Shown here: piece after piece, positions 51,982 through 60,112 of the stretch
Layout of the letters: each line of letters begins with the position of its first letter
Numbering within the stretch: position 1 is the stretch's first letter
NCBI GenBank assembly: GCA_040216765.1
Contig: JAVJON010000025.1
Coordinates: forward strand, 7,581 to 71,580
Direction: 5' to 3'
From: Marinibaculum sp040216765
Lineage (GTDB): Bacteria; Pseudomonadota; Alphaproteobacteria; Ferrovibrionales; Ferrovibrionaceae
DNA: 64,000 nt
Translations under genes and position numbers: made by a program
Notes under the pieces: generated by a model
Database searches by the model: none
What the model saw: the letters and a program-made list of their open reading frames with translations, nothing else
What the model was told of the DNA's origin: nothing

Positions 51982-53310
51982 TCAGGCCGCCTGCTGGCCG
52001 CGCCCGCCCTTCGCAGGCCGGAACCGCCGCGTCACCTTGTGGGTCGGGACCAGGCTCCGCCAGTCCTCGCCCTTCGGGATCGTCGCGTTGCGGCCGAAGA
52101 TCCTCATCTGGTCGGCATCGACGCCGATCGGCTCGCCGCCGCCTTCGACCGCCTGGGCAGCGCCGATCAGGAAGCGGTAGAGCCGCGAGACCGCCATGTC
52201 GACCGGCGCCAGGACCTCCTTGCTGCGGTCCTTGATCGCACCCGGCGATACGTTCACCGCCGCATCCTCCTGCGTGAAACTGTGAAAGCCGGAAAAGCCG
52301 CCGGCACGGATCGCGTCGCGGTTCTGCTTGAACCGGTTGCGCGGCGCCGGCCGGCCTGGCTCGTTGAAGCTGTCATAGGTCATGTTGTAGGCGCGCAATG
52401 CATCCTCATCGAGGCCGACATGCCGCAGCATGTTGCCGCGCAGCGGCTCCTCGCCCATCGGACGCTCCGGGTGCCAGAAGACATGGAAGTGGATGCACTG
52501 CTCATCGTTGATTGGGACCATGCACATGAACAGGTCCTCGTTCGGATTGGTGATGAAGCAGGGACCGGAAAAGGCGGTGATCCGGACATGCAACGTTTCC
52601 GACCCGTCGGCATCCGACCCGCCGCGGATCGCCGCGTACTGGAAGCCGAAATCCGTGTCGTCGACCTCGATCGTCGGCGCCGCGTCGAAGGTCATTTCGG
52701 CGGCCGCCGCGAAATTCAGGTCCTGCAGCTGGCCGGAGGCGCGAAGACCGTCGGTGTGCAGGATGTTGAGGTGCGAGGAATCGACAAGCGCCTCCAGCGC
52801 CTGGACATAGTTGCAGTTGTTCAGCGCGTAGACGTTCAGCCGGTGCCGGCTTTCGACATCGAACCAGGGGAAATGCGGGAAAGCGGGCATCGCCGCCTTC
52901 GGACCGAAATAGGACCAGATCATGCCGCCGGCCTCGCGCACCGGATAGGCTTCGGCCTTCACCCGGTGCTTGAACTCCGGGTCGTTCACGTTCGGCGTCT
53001 CCAGCACCGTGCCGTCGACGGCGAATTTCCAGCCGTGATAGAGGCAGCGGATGCCGTCGCCCTCGCACCGGCCGATGGCCAGCGAGACACGGCGATGCAG
53101 GCAGAACTGATCAAGTACGCCGAGTTCGCCGTCGGCGTTGCGGAAGACGACGAGCTTCTGCCCCAGGATCTCGAGCGGAAAGGGATCGCTCTCCGGCGTC
53201 GGGATGTCCGATGTCTGGCAGATCGGCAGCCAGTAGCGCCGGAATGCCTCGCCCATCGGGGTGCCGGGTCCGATCCGGCACATCAACTCGTTCTGTTCGT
53301 GCGAAAGCAT
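51982..53310 (-). CDS. Rieske aromatic oxygenase, large subunit (second copy)
   Basis: Terminal oxygenase (442 aa). Rieske ligands Cys70, His72, Cys89, His92 (CLHRR ... CLYHGW) at the same residue numbers as the enzyme at 42079. Mononuclear iron ligands His180 and His185 in DSSHLNILH. The start at 53310 has GGGAGGG ~8 bases upstream; an upstream ATG at 53343 lies within the palindrome. No reductase gene accompanies it, so it probably uses the one at 43412. Substrate unknown; by family, an aromatic acid or methoxylated aromatic. Confidence 0.92.
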   Translation of the reverse strand: MLSHEQNELMCRIGPGTPMGEAFRRYWLPICQTSDIPTPESDPFPLEILGQKLVVFRNADGELGVLDQFCLHRRVSLAIGRCEGDGIRCLYHGWKFAVDGTVLETPNVNDPEFKHRVKAEAYPVREAGGMIWSYFGPKAAMPAFPHFPWFDVESRHRLNVYALNNCNYVQALEALVDSSHLNILHTDGLRASGQLQDLNFAAAAEMTFDAAPTIEVDDTDFGFQYAAIRGGSDADGSETLHVRITAFSGPCFITNPNEDLFMCMVPINDEQCIHFHVFWHPERPMGEEPLRGNMLRHVGLDEDALRAYNMTYDSFNEPGRPAPRNRFKQNRDAIRAGGFSGFHSFTQEDAAVNVSPGAIKDRSKEVLAPVDMAVSRLYRFLIGAAQAVEGGGEPIGVDADQMRIFGRNATIPKGEDWRSLVPTHKVTRRFRPAKGGRGQQAA

Positions 53311-53334
53311 AGGCGGACCCTCCCATGGGATTAA

Positions 53335-53350
53335 TTCTTCCATGGAAGAT
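53335..53350. promoter_or_regulatory. regulon palindrome, 15 of 16 match, before the second Rieske gene
   Basis: TTCTTCCATGGAAGAT, 24 bases before the Rieske ATG on the minus strand. The position overlaps where the promoter's -10 region or transcript start would be, consistent with repression. Confidence 0.68.
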
Positions 53351-53424
53351 ACTTGCCCGGAGACAGTCTGGCAACAGTCGCTTCGCCTGCGCGCCCGCTG
53401 CCGCGATACACGGCGGCGACGGGA

Positions 53425-54402
53425 TCAGGCCGCGGCCAGGCTCTCGTCCAGCAGGCGGGCCAGGCCGTAGAGGGCGCGGCAGTTCGGGACCGGGACCTGC
53501 AGGCGGTCGGCAATCTCGACCACCGCGCCGACGATCGGGTCGAGCTCCAGCCGGCGGCCGGCATCGACGTCCTGCAGCATCGAGGTGCGGAACGGGCCCA
53601 GCTTCAGCGCCAGGGCGACCCGTTCTTCAGGGTCGAGCTCCAGCTCCAGGCCCAGCGCGCCGGCAAGCTGCATCGCCTCGCGCATCGTGGCGGTGCAAAG
53701 CGCGCGGGTCTCCGGATCGCCGGCGATGCGGTCCACCGTCGCCCTGGTGAGCGCCGAGATCGGATTGAGGTTCAGGTTGCCGGCAAGCTTCGACCAGACC
53801 GCCTCGCGGATCTGCGACATGGTCTCCACCGCGAAGCCGGCGGCGCCCATCAGCCCGGCGACATCCTCGGCCTGCGCCTGCCCGGCGGGCCCCGGGGGGC
53901 CCAGGATCAGCCGGTTGCCGGCGTGATGATGGACATGGCCGGGCTGCGGCACCGAACAGCTGATATGCACCACGGCACCGGTCACCCGCGCCGCCGGGAA
54001 GGCCGCCGCCAAGTGTCCGCCGGGATCGACGGTCTCCAGCGCCGCACCGTCCAGCGCCCCGCCGAAGCCCTGGAAGAACCAGAACGGCACGCCGTTCACC
54101 AGGGGCAGCAGCATGGTCTGCCGGCCGCTGAGCGCCTGCAGGCCCGCGATCACACCGGGCAGCGCATTGGCCTTCACGCAGGCGAGCACGATGTCCTGCG
54201 GGCCGGCCGCGAACGGGTCGTCGGTCACGGCCAGGTCGTAGCGCTCCGTCGTCCCGCCCGCGGTGAGCCGCAGGCCGTCCCGCTTGACCGCCGCGAGGGT
54301 GGCGCCCCGGCAGATGCCGGTGACCTCGTGCCCGGCGGCGACCATGCGGGCCGCGGCCAGGCCGCCGATCGCGCCGACGCCGTAGACGGCAATCCTGGCC
54401 AT
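53425..54402 (-). CDS. ketopantoate reductase-family (ApbA/PanE-like) dehydrogenase
   Basis: NADPH-dependent 2-keto acid reductase fold (325 aa). N-terminal cofactor motif VYGVGAIGG at 6-14; ACVKANAL; catalytic Lys in VWSKLAGNLNLNPISALT with the N-x-x-x-N-x-x-x-A-L pattern. The C-terminal helical domain ends in RALYGLARLLDE. The third gene of a MetE-like/aldolase/reductase operon, so it may reduce an aldol-derived keto acid rather than make pantoate. Confidence 0.85.
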   Translation of the reverse strand: MARIAVYGVGAIGGLAAARMVAAGHEVTGICRGATLAAVKRDGLRLTAGGTTERYDLAVTDDPFAAGPQDIVLACVKANALPGVIAGLQALSGRQTMLLPLVNGVPFWFFQGFGGALDGAALETVDPGGHLAAAFPAARVTGAVVHISCSVPQPGHVHHHAGNRLILGPPGPAGQAQAEDVAGLMGAAGFAVETMSQIREAVWSKLAGNLNLNPISALTRATVDRIAGDPETRALCTATMREAMQLAGALGLELELDPEERVALALKLGPFRTSMLQDVDAGRRLELDPIVGAVVEIADRLQVPVPNCRALYGLARLLDESLAAA

Positions 54403-54410
54403 CCTAGGCT

Positions 54411-54444
54411 CGCCCCATTCTCAGGACCGCCCCATTCTCAGGAC
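54411..54444. repeat. 17-bp tandem duplication at the aldolase stop codon
   Basis: Two adjacent identical copies of CGCCCCATTCTCAGGAC (54411-54427, 54428-54444). The second covers the aldolase stop codon and the last residues; the first is the spacer before the reductase gene. This looks like a recent slippage event that changed intergenic spacing by 17 bases. Confidence 0.85.
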
Positions 54445-55214
54445 CGCCACGAGGAGTCCCGGCGGTCGACCAGCCGGCCGAGCGCCTCGAACACGTTGCG
54501 GCCGCCGCCATGCCGCGGATCGAACTGCAGCGCGTCGCGGGTGCATTTGCGCTGCACCTCCTCGGGGATCGGGATCGCCGGGCCGATGGTGGCGGTGGCG
54601 AGCTGGATCTCGCAGGCGCGGTTCAGGGTCCAGAGCACCGCGAAGGTCGCCGGCAGGTCGGCGCCCCAGGCCAGCAGCCCGTGGTTGCGCAGGATCACCG
54701 CGCGCCGGTCGCCGATCGCCGCCAGCAGGCGCGGCCCCTCCTCGGCATGGACGGTGATCCCTTCGAAATCGTGATAGGCGACCATGCCGTGCAGCTGCGC
54801 GGAATAGAAATTGTCCATCGACAGCCCGGCCTGCGAACAGGCCACGGCCAGGCCCCCCGTGGTGTGGGTGTGCATCACGCAATGCGCGCCGGCAATGCCG
54901 GCATGGATCGCGGCATGGACGGTGAAGCCGGCCGGGTTCACCGGCCAGTCGGACTGCCCAACCACATTGCCCTGCAGGTCGATGCAGACCAGGTTCGAGG
55001 CCGTCACTTCGGAATAGTGCAGGCCGAACGGGTTGATCAGGAAGCGCGGCTCGTCGCCCTCGTTTTCCTGCGGCAGGCGCAGGGTGATGTGGTTGTAGAT
55101 CAGCTCGGTCCAGCCAAGCATGTCGAAGATCCGGTAGCAGAGCGCCAGGTCCTGGCGCGCGCGCCATTCGGCCTCGCCGATCCCGGCGGGCCCGGCCTGC
55201 TGCATGACGTTCAT
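54438..55214 (-). CDS. class II aldolase/adducin-family protein
   Basis: Zinc-dependent aldolase/decarboxylase fold (258 aa). Metal ligands in VMHTHTTGGLA (His-x-His) and a later His in NHGLLAWG; INPFGLHYSEVTASNLV is the family's substrate-binding stretch. AGGAGG lies 5 bases before the ATG. Family members cleave fuculose-, rhamnulose- or other hydroxy-keto phosphates, or act as decarboxylases. The substrate here is unknown. Confidence 0.87.
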   Translation of the reverse strand: MNVMQQAGPAGIGEAEWRARQDLALCYRIFDMLGWTELIYNHITLRLPQENEGDEPRFLINPFGLHYSEVTASNLVCIDLQGNVVGQSDWPVNPAGFTVHAAIHAGIAGAHCVMHTHTTGGLAVACSQAGLSMDNFYSAQLHGMVAYHDFEGITVHAEEGPRLLAAIGDRRAVILRNHGLLAWGADLPATFAVLWTLNRACEIQLATATIGPAIPIPEEVQRKCTRDALQFDPRHGGGRNVFEALGRLVDRRDSSWRS

Positions 55215-55235
55215 TGCTGCCTCCTGTCCTGCCGT

Positions 55236-56342
55236 TCAGGCGCTGCCCCAGACCGCGGCGGCGGTCGACACCACCAGGCCCAGCTTGGCGCGTTCGTCGT
55301 CTTCCGTGACCGCATTGCCGTGATGGGTGCTGGAAAAGCCGCATTGCGGGCTGAGGCAGAGCCGGTCCAGCGGCACGAACTGCGCCGCCTCCTCGATCCG
55401 CCGCTTCAGGTCGTCCGCGGATTCCAGGTCCGGCGTCTTGGTGGACACCAGGCCGAGCACCACGGTCTTGCCGTCGGCCAGGTGGCGCAGCGGCTCGAAG
55501 CCGCCGGCGCGCTCCGAATCGTACTCCATGAAGAAGCCGTCCACCGCCATGCCGCCCAGCACTTCGGCCGCGACCGGCTCGTAGCCGCCCTGCGCCACCC
55601 AGGCGCTCTTGAAATTGCCGCGGCACATATGGACCGTGACCGTCAGCCCGGCGGGGCGGTCGCGCAGGACCTCGTTGATCAGCCGGACATAGAGCTTCAA
55701 GGTCTCGTCCGGGTCGTCGCCGCGGTCGCGGAACATCTGGCGCATGCCCTCGTCGCAGAGATAGGCGAAGCTGACATCGTCGATCTGCAGGTAGCTGCAG
55801 CCGGCAGCGGCCAGGTCGGCGATCTCCTCCCGATAGGCCTGGGTCAGGTCGGCCCAGAATGTGTCCATGTCGCGATAGGCGGCCGGATCCACGGCCTCGT
55901 TGCCCGGGCGCAGGTGAATCATCGCCGGCCCCGGCAGGGTGATCTTCGGAGTCTTCGTCGTGACCGACTTCAGGAAGGCGAAATGGTCGACGAAAATCGG
56001 CGCGCCGCGGCTGACCTTGCCGGTGACCTTCACCATCGGCGGCTGCTCGGTGTTGGAGAAACTCTGCGAACGCCGCGCCTCCCAGACCTCGCAGCCGTCG
56101 AAGGCCGAGAGGAAGTCCAGGTGCCAGTAGTCGCGGCGGAACTCGCCGTCGGTCACCGCCTCGATGCCGATGCCTTCCTGCAGCGCGACCGCGTCGCGGA
56201 TCGCCGCATCCTCCGCCGCGCGCACCTCGGCCGCCGACAGCTGCCCTGCCTTGCCCTTCGCCCGTGCCTCGGCAAGGGCCGGCGGGCGCAGCAGGCTGCC
56301 GACCTGGTCGGCACGAAAGGGCGGCTTGCGGCTTGCGGTCAT
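55236..56342 (-). CDS. MetE C-terminal-domain-like zinc methyltransferase
   Basis: A 368-aa protein equal to the C-terminal half of cobalamin-independent methionine synthase. Zinc ligand candidates His238 and Cys240 (VHMCRGNF), a Glu near 263 (FFMEYDSE) and Cys334 (SPQCGFSS) have the spacing of the MetE site. The folate-binding N-terminal half is absent, so it is unlikely to be an ordinary methionine synthase. Such short MetE-like proteins move methyl groups between thiols and other donors. GGAGGAGA precedes the ATG. First of three genes with the aldolase and reductase. Confidence 0.83.
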   Translation of the reverse strand: MTASRKPPFRADQVGSLLRPPALAEARAKGKAGQLSAAEVRAAEDAAIRDAVALQEGIGIEAVTDGEFRRDYWHLDFLSAFDGCEVWEARRSQSFSNTEQPPMVKVTGKVSRGAPIFVDHFAFLKSVTTKTPKITLPGPAMIHLRPGNEAVDPAAYRDMDTFWADLTQAYREEIADLAAAGCSYLQIDDVSFAYLCDEGMRQMFRDRGDDPDETLKLYVRLINEVLRDRPAGLTVTVHMCRGNFKSAWVAQGGYEPVAAEVLGGMAVDGFFMEYDSERAGGFEPLRHLADGKTVVLGLVSTKTPDLESADDLKRRIEEAAQFVPLDRLCLSPQCGFSSTHHGNAVTEDDERAKLGLVVSTAAAVWGSA

Positions 56343-56497
56343 TCCAGGATCTCCTCCGGTTCTGCTCCGGCGCCGCAGTCTATACGCCTCCGCCCGGCAG
56401 GGCACGGCCGGATTGCCCCTGCGCATGCAGCCCCCCTGGCGGCCGCCCCGGGCGCTCGCTAGGCTTCGCCGCGCCCGCCCTCCGACCCTTTGCCCCG

Positions 56498-57847
56498 ATG
56501 AGCAACATGCCGATCGACGTGACCAGCCCGCTCACCCTGCCCTGCGGCGCGGTGCTGCCCAACCGGATCGCCAAGGCCGGCCTGACAGAGGGGCTCGCCA
56601 ACCTGCGCAACCAGGCGACGGCGGCGCACCGGCGGCTCTATCGCCGCTGGTCGCTGGGCGGCGCGGGCCTGCTGCTGACCGGCAATGTGCTGATCGACCG
56701 GTCCTGCCTGGAGCGGCCGCTGAACGTGGCGGTCGACGGCAACCTGGAGGGCGACGGCCCGGATGGCAGCGGCAGGGCCGCGCTGGCGGCCTGGGCGCGC
56801 GCCGCGACCGAGGGCGGCAACGCCATCTGGATGCAGATCAACCATGCCGGCCGCAAGAGCCCGGCCGCGATCACGCCGGAGCCGGTGGCGCCGTCGGCGA
56901 TCCCGATCGGCCGCGCCGTCGGCCCCGGCGCGAAGCGCCGTCATGCGATGCCCCGGGCGCTCCGCGCCGGGGAGATCGAGGCGCTGATCGAGCGCTATGT
57001 CGCCGCCGCCATGGTCGCGCGCGAGACCGGCTTCACCGGCGTGCAGTTCCATGCTGCCCATGGCTACCTGCTGGCGGAATTCCTGTCTCCGCTGGCGAAC
57101 CGGCGCACCGACGACTGGGGCGGCAGCCTGGAGAACCGCGCGCGCATGCTGCTGGAGGTGGTGCGCCGGGCGCGGCGCGCGCTGGGCGCGGATTTTCCGA
57201 TCGGCGTGAAGTTGAACGCCGCGGACTTCCAGCACGGCGGCTTCACGCCGGGGGAGGCGCAGCAGGTCGCGCTCTGGCTGCAGGCCGCGGGCGTCGACCT
57301 CTTGGAACTGTCGGGCGGCTCCTCGGAGAGCTATGCCATGCTGGGCCAGCCGGGCGAGTCCGACGAGAGCGCGCTGCTCGCCCGCTCCACCGCCGAGCGC
57401 GAGGCCTATTTCGTGCTGTTCGCGGAGGCGATGCGCAAGGTTCTGGAGATGCCGGTCATGGTGACCGGCGGGTTCCGCAGCCGGCGCGCGATGGATGCGG
57501 CCCTTGTGTCGGGGGCGCTGGACGTGGTGGGGCTGGGACGGCCGATGTGCCTGGAGCCCGACCTGCCGCTGCGCCTGCTGGCGGACCGGCAGGCCGTGGC
57601 GCCGGCCCCCGAGCGCGACCTGCGGGGCAGCCCGGCCGATGCCCCGCCCGACGCCTTGCCGGAGGATGTGGAGGCAGCGCTGGCGCGCGGCCCGGTGGCT
57701 TATTTCGCCGAGCAGATGGTGCTGATGGGAGAGGGCCGCGGGCCGGACAGGGGGCTGGGCGTCTATGCCGCCGGGCGGCGCTACCTGGTGCGCGAGGACG
57801 CGGCGGCACGCGCCTGGCGCGAGGCGCGGGCGGCGGAGGGAAGCTGA
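56498..57847 (+). CDS. NADH:flavin oxidoreductase, old yellow enzyme family
   Basis: FMN-dependent ene-reductase-like TIM barrel (449 aa). Landmarks: LPNRIAKAGLTEGL near the N-terminus, MQINHAGRKSP, and the signature GFTGVQFHAAHGYLLAEFLSP followed by NRRTDDWGGSLENRARML. VTGGFRSRRAMDAAL supplies the FMN phosphate site. It lacks the C-terminal FeS/FAD domains of dienoyl-CoA reductase, although ~80 extra residues follow the barrel. No strong ribosome-binding site is visible before ATG 56498; ATG 56507 is possible. Substrate unknown. Confidence 0.87.
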   Translation: MSNMPIDVTSPLTLPCGAVLPNRIAKAGLTEGLANLRNQATAAHRRLYRRWSLGGAGLLLTGNVLIDRSCLERPLNVAVDGNLEGDGPDGSGRAALAAWARAATEGGNAIWMQINHAGRKSPAAITPEPVAPSAIPIGRAVGPGAKRRHAMPRALRAGEIEALIERYVAAAMVARETGFTGVQFHAAHGYLLAEFLSPLANRRTDDWGGSLENRARMLLEVVRRARRALGADFPIGVKLNAADFQHGGFTPGEAQQVALWLQAAGVDLLELSGGSSESYAMLGQPGESDESALLARSTAEREAYFVLFAEAMRKVLEMPVMVTGGFRSRRAMDAALVSGALDVVGLGRPMCLEPDLPLRLLADRQAVAPAPERDLRGSPADAPPDALPEDVEAALARGPVAYFAEQMVLMGEGRGPDRGLGVYAAGRRYLVREDAAARAWREARAAEGS

Positions 57848-57855
57848 ACGCCATC

Positions 57856-57877
57856 GCATTGCCACGCGCGGCAATGC
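57856..57877 (+). terminator. hairpin terminator candidate after the old yellow enzyme gene
   Basis: GCATTGCC-ACGCGC-GGCAATGC (8-bp perfect stem) begins 9 bases after the stop and is followed by a T-rich stretch (CCGTTTCATTCTT). Confidence 0.5.
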
Positions 57878-57911
57878 TGGAATTCCGTTTCATTCTTGGC
57901 TAGGATGTTTT

Positions 57912-57929
57912 TTTTCGCAGATGCGAAAA
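57912..57929. promoter_or_regulatory. inverted repeat before the araC-type gene
   Basis: TTTTCGCAGATGCGAAAA: 8-bp arms with a 2-base centre, 17 bases upstream of the chosen start. AT-rich against the background; a probable operator or promoter element. Confidence 0.5.
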
Positions 57930-57946
57930 GCAGGCTAACCAGCAGC

Positions 57947-58960
57947 ATGAACCAGACGCCGGAGAATCTCCAGGCGCCCGACCCCGCCGGTCACGGCGCC
58001 TATGCGAATATCGACGGAGTGGCGCCGAGCCGCCGCCTCCGCGCCTGGAACGACGCGCTCTACGACACCTACTATCCCCTGGACGTGAACAGCACCGGCA
58101 ACGGCTTCAGTTGCGGTCGCCTTTTTGTGGACGATGTCGGCCCGGTGCGGGCGGGCTGGGTGTCCAGCGACGCGATGATCGTGCATCGCCGGCGCGGCCA
58201 TCTGGCGGGCGAGGGCGGCGATTACGTCCTGCTGCCGATGCCGCTGGACGATCCCCTGCGGCTGCACCAGCGCGGCCGCGAGGCGCTGGTGCGGCCCGGC
58301 GACCTGGCGATGGTCGCCACCTGCGACACCTATTGCTACGAGCAGCGCACCACGAACCGCCATCGGACCCTGCGCCTGCCCGGCCAGATGCTGCGCCGCC
58401 GCGTGCCGCATCTGGAGGACCTGACCGCCATGCAGTTCCGCGCCGGGCAGCCCAGCGTCGACCTGTTCATGGACTTCGCCAGCTCCTATTGCCGCCATGC
58501 GGCACGGATGGGGCCGGACGCCGCCGGCGCGGCCACCCGTACCCTGCTGGACCTGCTGGTGATGGCGCTGGTCGAGGAGGATGCCGATTCCGGCCGCGGC
58601 ACGGCGGTCCAGGTGGCCCATGGCCAGCGCGCCCTGCGCTACATCGAGGCCCATCTGACCGACCCCGGCCTGAGCGTCGGCCGCGTGGCGGCCGCGGTGA
58701 ATGTCTCGGAGCGCTACCTGCAGCAGATCTTCGCCGGCCGCGGCCAGTCGGTCTCCGAACTGATCCGCAACCGCCGCATCGAGGCCGCCCAGCGCCTGCT
58801 GCGGGAGCCGCAGGCCCGCGGCACCACCATCGCCGTGATCGCCCTGCGCGCCGGCTTCCACGACCCGGCACATTTCAGCAAGCTGTTCCGCGCGGCCACC
58901 GGCATGACCCCGAAGGCCTATCGCGCCACCGCCCTGACGCAGGGCGGGGAGGAACGGTAG
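57947..58960 (+). CDS. AraC-family transcriptional regulator
   Basis: Regulator (337 aa) with an AraC_binding_2-like N-terminal ligand domain (RLRAWNDALYDTYYPLDV, GRLFVDDVGPVRAGWV) and a C-terminal double helix-turn-helix (LSVGRVAAAVNVSERYLQQIF, then IAVIALRAGFHDPAHFSKLFRAATGMTPKAYR). The ATG at 57947 is preferred over a TTG at 57896, since the latter would place the palindrome inside the gene. Probably activates a neighbouring catabolic gene such as the old yellow enzyme or the fumarylacetoacetase-like gene. Confidence 0.88.
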   Translation: MNQTPENLQAPDPAGHGAYANIDGVAPSRRLRAWNDALYDTYYPLDVNSTGNGFSCGRLFVDDVGPVRAGWVSSDAMIVHRRRGHLAGEGGDYVLLPMPLDDPLRLHQRGREALVRPGDLAMVATCDTYCYEQRTTNRHRTLRLPGQMLRRRVPHLEDLTAMQFRAGQPSVDLFMDFASSYCRHAARMGPDAAGAATRTLLDLLVMALVEEDADSGRGTAVQVAHGQRALRYIEAHLTDPGLSVGRVAAAVNVSERYLQQIFAGRGQSVSELIRNRRIEAAQRLLREPQARGTTIAVIALRAGFHDPAHFSKLFRAATGMTPKAYRATALTQGGEER

Positions 58961-58979
58961 CGGCGGCGCCACCTGCGCC

Positions 58980-59067
58980 ATGGATCCCGGCTCAAGGCCG
59001 GGATGACGGCGAAACAGAGCCCTGCGGCACCCCTGCCGGGTCATCCCGGCCTTGAGCCGGGATCCAT
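58980..59067. repeat. 28-bp perfect inverted repeat between converging genes
   Basis: Two 28-base arms (58980-59007 and 59040-59067) are exact complements around a 32-base centre. Each arm contains CCCGGCTCAAGGCCGGG, itself a smaller palindrome. This type of element is dispersed in many alphaproteobacterial genomes (REP-like). Here it sits 20 bases after araC and 53 bases from the converging FAH-family stop, and could act as a bidirectional terminator. Confidence 0.85.
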
Positions 59068-59119
59068 CGCACCGCCCGATCCGCCGCCCGTCTGCCCGCC
59101 GCCCGTCTGCCCGCCGCCC

Positions 59120-59986
59120 TCAGTCTTCCTGCACGATCGGGTTGCGCAGGCAGCCGATGCCCTCGATCTCCACCTCGCAGGTATCGCCGGGCTTCATCCA
59201 GAGCGGCGGCTTGCGCGCCGCGCCGACACCGGCCGGGGTGCCCATCACCAGCAGGTCGCCGGGCTCCAGGGTCATGCAGGCGCTGAGCAGGGAGATCGTC
59301 TCCGCCAGGTCGAAGACCATGTCGGAGGTGTTGGCGTCCTGCACCACCTGGCCGTTCAGGCGGGTCTGGATCTTCAGGCCCTTCGCGCCCGGCGGCAGCT
59401 GGTCGGCGGCGACGAAGGCCGGGCCGAAGCCGCCGGTGGCGTCGAAGTTCTTGCCCATCGTCCATTGCTGGGTGCGGCGCTGATAGTCGCGCACCGAGCC
59501 GTCGTTGAACACCGAGTAGCCGGCGATGATGTCATGCGCCTTGTCGCGCGGGACATGCCGGCCGCGCCTGCCGACGAAGGCCACCAGTTCGCCCTCGAAA
59601 TCCAGCTGCTCGGAGACCTTGGGCCGCAGCATCGGCTGGCCATAGCCGACGAAGGAGGTCGGGCAGCGCATGAAGACCACCGGATAGTCCGGCTTCTCGC
59701 GGCCGGACTCCGCGGCATGGTCGACATAGTTCAGGCCCAGGCAGAGGGTCTTTCCCGGGGTCATCGTGGGCGGCAGAACCGTCACGTCGGCAAGCGGCAC
59801 CCGGGCGCCGGCGGGCGCGGCGCGCAGCGCCGCGGCGACCGGCTCCATGGCGGCCGGCCCCAGGCGCAGCAGCGCGGAGATATCCGTCGGCAGGTCCGGG
59901 TTCACGGCGGAGAGGTCGACCACCTCCTCGCCGTCCAGCGATCCAAGGGCGACCAGCCCATTCCGTTCAAAGCGCAAGAGCGACAT
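59120..59986 (-). CDS. fumarylacetoacetate hydrolase-family protein
   Basis: FAH-fold enzyme (288 aa) acting on C-C bonds of acylpyruvates or oxidised catechol products. Metal-binding pattern CLGLNYVDHAAE followed by DFEGELVAFVG (E-x-E) and the later DYSVFND-like GYSVFNDGSVRDYQRRTQQW. GKNFDATGGFGP and VMGTPAGVG complete the family pattern. GGAGACATCG precedes the ATG. It could be acylpyruvase, 2-keto-3-deoxy-L-fuconate hydrolase or similar. The promoter region carries a candidate GntR site. Confidence 0.9.
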   Translation of the reverse strand: MSLLRFERNGLVALGSLDGEEVVDLSAVNPDLPTDISALLRLGPAAMEPVAAALRAAPAGARVPLADVTVLPPTMTPGKTLCLGLNYVDHAAESGREKPDYPVVFMRCPTSFVGYGQPMLRPKVSEQLDFEGELVAFVGRRGRHVPRDKAHDIIAGYSVFNDGSVRDYQRRTQQWTMGKNFDATGGFGPAFVAADQLPPGAKGLKIQTRLNGQVVQDANTSDMVFDLAETISLLSACMTLEPGDLLVMGTPAGVGAARKPPLWMKPGDTCEVEIEGIGCLRNPIVQED

Positions 59987-60074
59987 CGATGTCTCCGTCC
60001 CGATTGCCGCGACCGGAGGGCCGCCAGCTGTGTGAGGACCGGCAGCCTACCTCGACAAAACGCTGTCGGTCGAG

Positions 60075-60091
60075 AAAAAATCGATAATTTT
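60075..60091. promoter_or_regulatory. AAAATCGAT(AA)TTTT element before the FAH-family gene
   Basis: AAAAATCGATAATTTT, ~90 bases before the FAH-family start. It nearly matches the palindrome next to the GntR regulator at 62689 and stands out in GC-rich surroundings. Confidence 0.45.
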
Positions 60092-60112
60092 GCGCAATGC
60101 CCCAGGATATCG

